A DNA stretch of 64,000 nt from contig CM062215.1 in NCBI GenBank assembly GCA_031216445.1, forward strand, positions 298,501-362,500. Reading direction: 5' to 3'. Below are positions 26,801 through 38,800 of the stretch, one piece after another; position 1 is the first letter of the stretch, and each line of letters opens with the position of its first letter. The stretch comes from Lateolabrax maculatus. Taxonomy: Eukaryota; Chordata; Actinopteri; Acropomatiformes; Lateolabracidae. Under the pieces are notes generated by a model. The model did not search any database and had not been told where the DNA came from. It was given only the letters and a program-made list of their open reading frames with translations. The position numbers and the translations under genes are program-made.

Positions 26801-29800
26801 ATTTTCATCAGGATTCAACTCCAGTTTTCCAAAACATGGCAATTATTTAAAAATTATTCAAATAAAAAAAGGGAAGTTGGTGGGTGGAAATTACCAGCAG
26901 GGTTATGAGGCTTCTCGGGTGGATTAGAGGGCGCCTTAGTAGTCTGCCCCTGATGTGAGTCGCCATTGGAGGATAATTTAAGGAGGGGGGAGGCTGTGGC
27001 GCTGGCGGGAGGGGCTTTGGTGGGCAGGAGTTGGGGGAGGGCAGGAGGGCGATCCGCTGGTCGATTGGTGTTGTTTGTAACAGTGTTTCCTTTGTCTGGG
27101 GTGAGAGAGGAGAGGGCTACCGTGATCATGGGAATCTGATCATCAGCTTTGATTTAAGACATCTAATTTTTGTTTTGTTTTGGGTTGATTGATGGTCGAA
27201 ATACTTTATTTAAATACAGACATGCATTTTGATTCATATCATCACCTCCATCAGTTATGGAGGAATGACAGTCACCAGATACATGTCTTGAAGTCAGTTT
27301 TCTTTCAAACAGGACTGGGTATCAACCTTTTTTGGTACCAACCAAAACTTATTGGTAATTTAAAGTAAAACTGATGTTAATCGGCATTGAATGTCTGATG
27401 ACAAGGGTCTGGTTTGTGATCTTTGTGACTTATTTGATCATACAGTTCCTCATTTACAAAACCTAAATTCTGCCAATTTTGGACTGTATTTTAGTTTGGT
27501 AATGTACATTTTATATTCCTCAAGGTAAGGTGTCTTAAAAAAAAGTACCATTTTGTTACCATACTGAAACATTATTGGCATTATATTGAAAAGATTCAAA
27601 TGATACCCAGCCCTACTTTCAAATGAAATTCTCCAACTGACAAACAAATGTGCTAAGTATTAGGTTTTGGTCCCATAATCTCATACCTCATAGAAATACA
27701 AAAATGTCCAGAAGACATTGTACTTGTATAGAGACAGACAGAGGGGACAGGAGTTTGTGGATTTCGCAGAACGTCTTGTGTTGTCTTTCCCTGGAGGGAA
27801 AATCCAACGTCTGCATCTGAACTGGCTGACATGCAATCTTGTCATGCAGACTGATCAAACTTCATGAAACAAACACAAAGAGGACTGAAGACAGGGACAG
27901 GTGGACAGAGACAGATTGAGGGATGAATGGATAGGTGGATGATTTATAGACTGATTTATAGACTGGGACAATGATTGCTTTACTGAAATGCAAAACAATC
28001 TAGAGGTAAAATATACTTTTTAACAAGTTATTAGGTTCACTGTTGAGTCCCAGAATATTTGATTAACCTCTTAAACTCACATTGCCTGGTGTTGTTTGTC
28101 AAAATCCATTGACACTAATTTTAAATTCTAAAGTGGCAAAAAAACAACTTGTATATTTTTTGGTGGAGTTTTAGGAAAGACAGTAAAACACAACCTTTTA
28201 AGGTGAAGGAAGAAAAGCAGAAGAAGAAAACTGACGGTTTTAGATGCACAGATGAAGCATTGCTGCTGTCACATGACCTTCAGCAAGTTTAAAAAAAACT
28301 AGGCGTGGCTGCGCTCAGGGTGGGAGGGGCAAAATAAACTTACATTGACCTCCAGTGACATCATCTCCATGCCTCGTACCGACTTTCTAACCAGGCTCAA
28401 GGCATGCTAACATGCAGCCAATCACAACAGCTGCACGTCCCAGACCCCGCCCCCTCCCAGGTGCATCACTGGGCTCAGCTGAAGCAGGTAAAGACAGGCT
28501 GCGAATAAAGCTGGATGATTAAAAAAATAAGAGCATCTTTCTTGTTACCGAGTGACACATGAGGCCATTTAGGCTCAGCAGAGCCGGGCAGAGGTAAAGT
28601 TTCCTGGTGGCTCTCAGGTGGCGCTGTGGGGAATAATATGATTGGTTTAGAGGAAATACTAAAATAAAAGTGGTAAAAATATAGAAACAAATAACGGATT
28701 TTGTTGGAGACCCAGATTAAAAGAAGCAGCCACAGTCGGGTTTGACTGATATGGCTGAAAATAGATTCCACATCGTCACTTGTCTGCATGGATCCCCAGA
28801 GGTTTGCTACGTTTTTCTTGGTCATCGCAAGACACAAGTGTCATTTTGTTGTGTTGCAAAGTTACCGACCGCATTAATGTTAATTAGCTACCGCCACTAC
28901 GTCTGTTATTTTAACTCGCAAAAACAGACAGCTTCGGCTAAAAAGCATTAGCTAAATGTTTTGTTCATCGTACTTTCGAAATAAAAAGATGTGATGAGAG
29001 ATAAAAGAATGTGGCTTCAAACCCTGCAAATCTAAAAACATTTGATCAATATGGAGCCAGATAAAAAAATCTGAATTTTTCATTTATCAATCACTCACTT
29101 TCACTTTGTTAAGAATGAGTCTGAAACCACGATTCATATCAATCACAGTCATTATGGAGATTCAGTTAAGATCAGTCGAACCCGACCAGGAAGCTTTCAA
29201 GGTGAAAATGTCTCTGCAGCCCTGAGAGGAAGAATAAAAAGTATGAGAAGAAATTATGTGTTTGTGTGTGGAGGAAACAGGAAGAGATAATCACCAAAGG
29301 AAGTGCGAGGAGCTCCGGGGAAACTCGGGTTTTTGAGCAGAGGAGTGAGTCGAGTCTTGTTGTGAAGAGCTGCGAACAGCAAATAAAACCATACAGTGTA
29401 ATGATATATTAAAGTGCAAAGTGATGTTCTGTATCGTCTCTAACAATGTGAACGTTGGTCAAATCGATGTTAATCAATGTCTTTGTGTCTGAGGACCCCT
29501 TTAAAACCTTCAAGGGACTCCTCAGTTTAAGGTGTGATTAAGGTTTATTGAGGGATTTTTGTTCCCAGATGCTGTATTTTAGGATTCTTAATTAAAGATT
29601 TAGGCTGAATGAGTGGACTGCAATATACACTATTTGTTTTCAGGGTTAAAACTCCTTAAATTTACAGGTTCCTCTTAATTACTTCCACACAATCAATTAT
29701 ACTTTTGATATTTTAATTATCTCAATGCCACTACAAGTCGATAAAAGAATAGTCCAATCTAAATTTGAGGATTTGCTGTTTTTCTTGGATTGATTGCATT

Positions 29801-32800
29801 AGAATGTGAATATCTTTGGGATTTTGGACACCTGCTCGGACTAAATGAGCTGTCTGAAGACTCACTTTAGCCTCTGGTGCTCTTATAGTTTGTACACTAA
29901 ATGTTTAATCAGACACATCAAGAGGTTAATTGATAATACAATACTTGGCTGCAGTGTTACGAAGACCTGAAGCTGTGCTGTTAACATGGTAATAATAATT
30001 TCATGTCAGATCTGCATTTATGTGAAATATTTTGAACTTCATGTTTGTGATGCTTGCGGAAGTTTCCTCCTGCAAACTGAGAGAGTTTCTAACCAGCCTG
30101 AACACGTTGTGATGTCTGTCAGAGCTTTTTTTCTCTTTTTTATTATCATGCAAACAGATGGAGGTGGATTGTACTGACTCTACATACCTTCACAGCTATT
30201 AAACAAATTCCTCTAATAATGTCAGGCAGAAATAATGACTGAGCAGCAACAAACGCTGCCTGGACAAGTCCACTAATACTGTAAGTAAAATTTAAAAAGA
30301 TCACAAGTCTCACCAGGACGAGGAGGGAAGAGAGTATGAGGTCCGATAGGTTTCTGAAAAACAAGAGATTCACTTCAGACTTAAGATTTGTATCTAAAAT
30401 AAATCGAAAATTAATACAATCAAACTGCCATAAAAATGCCATCCAATCAGACAGCTTAAGATTCTGCTGCCGTGCAGCTACAAGACACTCGTAAATACAA
30501 GACATTCAAATAAATTCTGGATCGGCAACAATTTTGGAGCTTTGGTGAAGCTTTCTCATGTGTCTCAGCAGCAAAAAGACCAAGATATAAATAAATAAGA
30601 ACAATAAAATAAGAATAGAAATAAAAATAGTAAAAAAAAGTGTAATTCAAGTCAAAGTCAGGGTTATTTAGATATGTTAGGTTGTTATTAACTAACAAGA
30701 AACATTGGAGAGTAAAACATACAGCATGAAAAATAAAATTAAAATCAAGTTATTTTCTCACTTTCGCATTTTAGTTTGATTTGAGCTTGTTGGAAATGAA
30801 AATAAATAATTCACAATGGATCCTCTTATAATTTTTTTGTAAAACTTGTTAAACATTAAAAAAAGGAAATCAATGATCAATGATTTTTTGAATAAAAATC
30901 AGACTTTTAAAAATTATTTTTAAATCTAGTAAAAACAATTAAATTATTAAACTTTTTTCCCATAAATGAAAAATAAAATTTCAATTGAATTAATTAGTTT
31001 CATGTTAACATTTGCAGCCCCAGACTTCCATAGATCAGAATGAACAGTGAACAAACTGTGAGAGCTCATTTAAACATGTTGAAGGTGATAAATGTGCTCT
31101 GAAACAGGAAGTGTGTGCAGACGCTAGTGCAACCTTTGACCCGTCTGTCTGCTGGGAGATCTACGTCAACTTACATGCATGTTTCATGCAACATACATGT
31201 GCTGAGAACGTGCAGGGGCCCACAGGAAGCTAAACATGACAGAAACGTAATTGAGGCTCCGTGAGGTCCTTCAGGTTAATGCCGCCTGTTGGTTTATTTT
31301 GAAGTTACAGAAAGTCGGAGTACAACAAAGTTAACGAATAAAAAATATCTGAAAATATCAGGTATAAAGTCATAAAATCAGCTAAAAATCAAGATTTCTT
31401 TTCCCTCACAGGGCCGTGAGTATAAATAATATTTGGTTTCTCTTGATCACGGAATAAATACGTCATGATATGAACATGATTATATTAATTAAAATATGAC
31501 ACTAAGATGGATGGTCAATTTAATATATACATATATTTTTGTATTTTGTATGTATATGAGTTATTGAGGATTCTGCTTGATGTTCACACATCTTCACAGT
31601 TTACATTCACTGATGAAACATGTTAACACAGCAGGTTACGTACCATCGGCTTTACGAGAGGATTACGCAGCTTGTATGGCTTCTGAGGATTCTTATCTGT
31701 GAAACCCAGAAAGAAATGGAGGAAAATCAGAGCATCGTTTGCAAACTCTGAAAACTCATCCTGAACTTTCCTGCTTGACTTTGTAGGTCTAAGATTTGTG
31801 CTTACTGCCCATGTTGGTGTTGTGGATGACCGGTTTGCTCCACGTGCCACTGCGGTCGTCCTTGTTGGAGCGGACGGCGAACTCGTACGGCGTGTTGGGT
31901 TTCAGGTTGTCGATGACTGTGTCGCTGGTTGGACAGGTCTGATAGATCCACTTCCTGTTCCTCTCCCTGTAGCGGATAGTGTAGAACCTGCAGGCAGAAA
32001 GTCAGAGTTATCTTGTTGGACTTACTTAGAAAATAAAATGTCAATATTTCATCTGAAGTTCCTCAGGGTTCTGTGCTTGGTCCATGTTTTTAGTTCACAT
32101 TATAATATGTAATCCAGTTTATGTGTCTATAAAACTGCAGACTCAAGTGTGTTTAGCTGCATCTGGAACTCAAAGAGTTTTTCCAAACACACGAAGACGA
32201 CATAAAACAAGTTTCAGAGTCTTGCAAACGGAAAGCGCTCAGTCTTCAGCTACCAAGACCCCAGTGACATAATCAGCCGGCACCAAGTCTTCAGCCCTGT
32301 GGTTTTTCTCCGGCCGTCTTTAGCGGCCGTGACCTCAGCGTGGAAACAACTTCTCCCATCAGGTGTTGTTGGTTCTGGCGGGCAGCACAGATCTCCACTT
32401 TCACTCCCTCATGTCGTGTTTTTCAGAGCAGAGCTCCAAAAGAAATCTGCGTCAGCAGCCAGACAGTCCACAGAAAGAACAGACTTTAGCTCTTAATAGG
32501 GCGCCCAGAGTGGCACAGGACGGCAGGTCAAGCTTTCCGACGGCTTCTCCAACTTGTTTGACAGTGAAGGAAAAGACAGGGATTATTAGAGGCAGGAGAA
32601 GCCGAGGGAAAAGAGGGGTTTGTCTCAGTCGGCATAATATCACTCAACACAACAGCAGCTGAGTTTCAGGACTTTAAGCTGAACCATCCGTCATCCTGAT
32701 TGGCCGAAGGCTTGACTGGTCAACACGATTTGTCACCAAGTTCAGAAAAACAAGTCAAGCTTTACAAAAGAGTTTTTCTCAGCGCCCGTAAAACACACAT

Positions 32801-35800
32801 GAAAGGAGGTAACAAGCTTTCATGTTCATGACGGCTCTCACCCGTCCTCCAGACACTCATTCATGATGTTCCCTTCGTAGGGCGTCTTCAGGTAGTTTCC
32901 CCAGGACAGCAGCACCGCCGTCGGGCTGATGGAGCCGATCACCAGGTGGAGCGGCTTCTCCAGGTTCACCTTCCCTGTGCACACAGGTGAGGATGGAGTG
33001 AGACAGCTGTACGGCACAATCAACCAAACAGGAAGTGATCGGCGTACCTGTGCAATGTTTCTTCACGTCGTTCGCTGGGATTGGCTGGACGGCCACCAGG
33101 TACTTGGGCTCCGCGTCTGGAACAAGATGATGGATTCAGGATTTAAAACATCAGATTAGGTTCAGTCATGGAAGTAAACTGTCTCCACCTTAAAGAAAGT
33201 TTTACTATCATGTCTATGTTCATGGTGTCTGTGATGCTCCTGAAGAGATGCTTTGTTTGGATTTAACACTTTACTGCCATTTTGTCAGTTGATAAAGTTG
33301 ACCAACTGGGAAAAGAAGAAACTGCCCCCAAGTCCCCAAATTCATTTTGCTAACAAAGCGCAATAACAGCTTTTAATTTTGCTGCTTCAAGATGAAGACC
33401 TTAAAGCAGGTCCGGTCTCGTAAAGAAGCTTTTTTAAAGTCCTAAACTGTGAGTCCTTGAGTTCTAAACAAAACCACTAACAGTTTCTGGCAAATTTAAG
33501 TCAAAGTCCAGTGACTCGAGTCCACAGCTCTGGTCAGTACACCGTCAGAAATTACGTGTAACAGCTACAACATGCACTCCATTTCCAATGTTATGGAAAT
33601 GTGCGGCCATCATGATGATGATGATGTCGTCATGGCACACGTGAGTGATCACAGAAGCAGACAGGAAACACAAGGACGACATGTTGAAGCAGTTTTCATC
33701 CACATTAAACAGTTTCCCTTTTTAATCTTTTCAGTTATGGCGTCTTTTTATTCAGCTACATGTCGGACTTCTCATTTAGTCAATTTAACAAATTATGAAG
33801 CTGCCAGGAACCCAAAACACGCCTGAGAGACGCCTGTAAAACTGTACAAATCTTTGTAGGAAATACTGTTGAACTGTTTATTAACACAAATCCACAGAAT
33901 ACTGTAAGAAATAAAAGTACAATAAAGTCTGTTTACCTGTTTTTGTACTTTTTTACATGTTAAATATGAACTGAAAACATTAATATGTAGGAACTAAATA
34001 TTTTTCAAACTTAAATTAGTTTAATTGTTTTGGCGTACCGACAAACATGTGAAGGCGCCACATCAACCGGTCTCTACATGACGGATAAGTAAAGTTATGC
34101 TGCTATAAACAGTAACTGTTTCAATGAATGAAAAAAAGTTCATGGATGGGAGGGGCGAGGCACCCAGCAGCATTATGGGTAAAGTCCACGGATTTTAACT
34201 GGATTAAGGGTCAAAGGTGTGATAGGGAGGGTGAGCACAATACACTGTAAAAACTTATTTTCTTACCCTGAATTTAAATTAATGATGATCTCATCCCATT
34301 CCAGACTTTATTCCAAATTATTGGATTTTAGGACAAAGTGCTTGAGCTGATTTCCCTTAAGACAAACTGTGAGAGGTTTCATTCAGCTGCTTCTCTTCAA
34401 AGCTTCACACAGCGACAGGTGGAAACATGCCCCGCCCCCCTCCTTCCCCCCCAACCTCATCAATCACCTGTAATCACTGTTTGTTCTTTTCTTTTTCTTG
34501 TCTTGCTGGAACATTTATCAGCTCCATTTGTTGTGAAGGTCAGGATGGTTAAACACACCTGAGGGGATTGTCACAGTCTAACGGAGGTTTTTCTTTTTAC
34601 TGTAATTTAAATGAATGTGAACTCTTTCCTGGAAAATTCATTTTGAGATCTTGCAGGTCAAATGTCATTTTACAAAGACGAGATAAGACCGACTTCTTTT
34701 CTTGGTCTCATTAATCTCTGTGACATTTGACTTCCTGAATAAATCTCACTGACATGAATCTTGAAGCTTTGCAGCATCAAAGCACTTTTGTTTTTTTCTG
34801 TTGGTCCATAATGAAAAGATTTGTTCAACTTTAAATGAACTCTACACGTCTTAGTTTAAAACGCTAAAATTTTGGCTGATGTTGTGCATACAACCCAGCA
34901 ATATTTCTTTTTCTATGTTTTTCTTAAGTTTTATATACAGTGAGGGCTTAATTTCCTCCCTGATGAGAGCGGAGGTAAATTTGCTTTTTAATATGTTTAA
35001 AAACATCAAAATTTGGCTTAGGTTTGGTGGAGAGCTTGCCAACAACCCAAAGGTCTACTGAATCTTTTATGTTAATAATTCAAATCTGTTTTCATCGTAT
35101 TTTGCTTGCTGGCACCATGTGATGTGCTGTGTTCAACTGCAGCTACGTGACTTTTCCTTAGATTTCATCGAAAACTTCTTGTATCTTGAAACTGTCAGTC
35201 TTTATTTATTTTTGCAAAAACACACTTAACAGCCTATTGTAAGACGGCCTTTTGGAAAAAGAGTACACATAAAAAAAACATCAATTTCCCTGCAGAGGAA
35301 ACAGTAAATTATCGGGTTTCATGTGGCTGAAAAAACCAAAACCCAAAAACCACCGACTGCGTCGGATTTAAAGAGTCAACACTGCGGTCGTAGATCCTCC
35401 CTGAGCTGCTGATGGATGGTTCTCTACTGAGGGCTTTTAACCAGGAAGGTAAACACCACATGAAGTGTTTAAGAGCAGTCCTGACACCACAGCCCTGCCC
35501 ACATGGTTTGACTGACAGGTGACCTCGGGGCAGAAAGAGCCACGATGAGAGACGAGCAGCAAAAACAGAGACGGAGATTAAATTAAAAGTCTCCCAGTGG
35601 AGCTAAAACTGTTCATATTTGTTCATCATTTATCTCCTGGGTTTAATTTAGTAAACACAGCATAGCACTGGGATGTCTGATTTTCACTGATGCACTTAAA
35701 CACAACACATCACAAGGTGCAGAAAAGCAAAAAACTATGGAAAACACAGATTTGAAGTATTAAAATAAAAGATTCAGTAGACTTCTGGGTTGTTGGCGAT

Positions 35801-38800
35801 CTCTCCACCAGACCTCAGCCAAATTTTTTAAAAGTGAATGTCCCTCCACTCTCATCAGGGAAGAAATGAAGCCCTCACAGCAGATAAGACTTCAGAAAAA
35901 CAGAAGAGAAAAATAAATATCATAATTTTAACTGTAAATGTTATGGTTGTTGATCTGTCCACCAACTGTAAGCCCAATGTTGGGATGTGTTGACTTATCA
36001 TTTGAGGTAAAGTCTCTTCAACTTCATCAGAAAGAATTCAAAGGTATCCAGAAGATCACCACCATACTTCAGACAAAATTTGGATAGTTTTAGGTATAGT
36101 ACAACAGGAAATGGCTATCCACTCTCACCAGTAAAGAAATGAGGCTCTCACAGTTGATAAGGACAGAATAAGTCATCATGACCTGTGAACCAAACTTCAG
36201 CCAAATTTGGACGACTTTAAAAATAGTACAAAGCTATGTCTGTCAGGCTCTTACAGTTGGTAACACTTAAAGAAAAACATACAAAAGACAGGTCAGGCCA
36301 AAGAGCCAAAACGTGCTGCAATAATTTACCCCAAAAATCTGCAAGAACAAATCAGCCTCTAGAGAAAAAAGGTGTTGAAGGATGACTTTCAGCAGGTTTT
36401 CTGTTAACTCTCTGATTATACGCTCCCCTAAACACATTGCAGCGTAACAAACTTAGTGTTTTTTGCCCTGATGGGATAAAAATAGTTGGCTGAGCTTCAG
36501 AAAAAGGATCAGAGCCACCTGCTGCTGAGTCCTCTGCTTCTCAAAGCTTCTCACGTTCTGGTTTTCCCCAAAGTATTTCTGCAGAAACTCACTGTTTCCC
36601 ACGAGTCTGAAGGTTTAGACACGGAGGTTCAGTGGTCACATACACAAAAAGAAACAAAACCTTCAGGCCACAAGACACAAATCCTCATTTACTGCTGCTT
36701 ATGTTTATTATTGAGTGTAAAATACAGAAATTGTGACAAAAAAACCTTTTTGCTAACATCTGTCCAACCTCAACACTATATCCTGACCCATTCATGTTTA
36801 GGATGTTTCCAGTGGTTCAATGTCCACCAAACTCCAGCCAAATTTTGGGGCATTTTGAGTTCTAATTTTGCCAACATACAGGGAGAAACTGTTAATTTCT
36901 TCCTTCATGAGAAAGAAAAAATTAGGTTTCACACAGTTTTATTTTAATGAACCAATTTGCTGATATGTATGGAAGCCCAGAGAGGACAAGAACATCATTT
37001 TAAAATTAATAATAAATAATATTGAACTCATTATTGAGTGATACTGAGTATAGACATATGTCCTCTGCAGGCCCCCATAGACCCGACTTACCCATCTCTG
37101 TCTCATACGGTTGTCCGTTCTCGGGCAGCTGGATGAACTGTTTGGAGAACATGCTGCTGCCATAACCCAGAATATAACCCTCCAGCTTCACGTCCGGACT
37201 CGGACGCACAAACTTCATCACGATGGTGTCGCCGGTGGCGTTGATCCGAACCTTCATGTTCTGACGACGCACTGAACAGAAGAAGAGAGAATAAAATAAT
37301 TAAAAAAATAATAATAAATATAATAAAAAATAAAAATACTCGCGATAAATCAAGATGATAAAATACAAATTGTTTTTTGTGACAATTTATCTCATAACTT
37401 TGATGGTTTCAAGGTAAGTATTTTTCAAAGTCAGAATTATGAGATATTAAGTAATTTTTCACTTTAAATAAAAACTGTAAGATACAAAGTAAAAATTACA
37501 AAGAGAGTAAAAATTTGTCAAAATTATGAGAAACTGAATCCAACTTTGAGTCTAAATGAAAAATTACAGTTCAAGTCAAAAAAGTTCAATTCAAAACTGT
37601 AATCCTAAATACAAATGTTTGAGAAATATAACTAAATTAGACTAAAACTAAGTAAAAATTGAAAGAAACTAAGTCTAAGTTTACAGTTTTTAAGTGTAAA
37701 TTATGTTACTAACAATAACATTTAAAATACTAAATGAGATACTACATCAACATTACAAGATTCAAGAGTCAAATCAAGATTCATTTTTTGAGTTAATTAC
37801 TGTTTTAATCTCATTGTTTTGATTTAGTTTTGGTTAATTTAAGGCTTTGTTTTGCAATAACTTTATAGGGAAAATCCAAGAATGTTACACCTTGAAACCT
37901 AAGAAAACACGGTTGTTTTCTATCAGAGTGGATTTTTTTTAGAAATAATGTTTCCTTTTCTAACAATCTGGAAATAATCCCCGCTGTTATTCCTGCCATA
38001 GTGCCAGTGAGCTCTGGACAAATGGAGTGTCTCTTTGCCAAATTGTTCCGCTAATTAAGTTGCTCCGGTCACACTGGAACAAATTGTCGGTAATTGCAAG
38101 AGAAACACTTTAACAAACGAGACCAATCAGCTGGAGGAAAGTCTTTCCGTTCTGGTTTGTGTTTTATTTGAGTCACTGGATCCTCGACTTGTTGTAACCT
38201 CTCTCTTCTTGTTGGAGTCATAATAACTTCAGAGAGTCTGATGTTTGTTTTGGCTCAAAGACACCTTAAAGACCAACTGGAGGTCACATAAAAAATGATA
38301 CTCATAGTACTGTCAGTGCTGCTGCTAGAGGTTTTGTTTCCTTCTGAATTACTGGATACTTTCACCTCCTCGTCGCTCTAAGAATCAGTCAAAGAAAAAA
38401 CTGTGTGACAAGAACTGACGAACGGCTTCATTTTAAGGTCCAAAAAGGTTTGGAAACACTGATCAGGTTGTTGTCTCCTCCACTTTGGTCCAGACTGAAA
38501 TCTCTCAACAACTGTTGGATGGATTGTGATGAAATTTGGAACAAACATTCATGTTCCCCTCAGGATGAACTCTAAGAACTTCAATAATTCAATTGCTCAT
38601 TATATTAGCATGCTGACGTTAGCACTTAGTCCCTCACAGAACTGCGAACTGGAGACTCTTATTAAAGTTAAAGTTTAGTGTTTCCGCGTCAATTTTCCCC
38701 TTTTTGGATGATAAAAACAACAACCGTTATTCTTACATTTGAACTCCTAATGTTAACAGAAAGTAACAAACATCAACTTTAGGAAGAAAAAAGATAGTTG

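Larger units (their letters stand above)
33117..37091. other. abi3bp intron 2
   Basis: No exon is seen. It carries a degenerate AAGTC-word stretch near 33480-33535, a CAT/GAT-rich patch near 33605-33630, and a local repeat family (34940-35069, 35766-35879 and relatives to 36910). Confidence 0.6.

Noticed and set aside
27770..27860. Possible extra abi3bp linker exon (acceptor CCCTCCAG at 27793)
   Set aside because: The acceptor is good but the only donor leaves phase 2, which would break the phase-1 chain; the residues include several Cys.
28330..28400. Strong donor GTCAAT/GTAAGT near 28345
   Set aside because: No upstream acceptor gives a stop-free phase-1 exon; likely a cryptic site.
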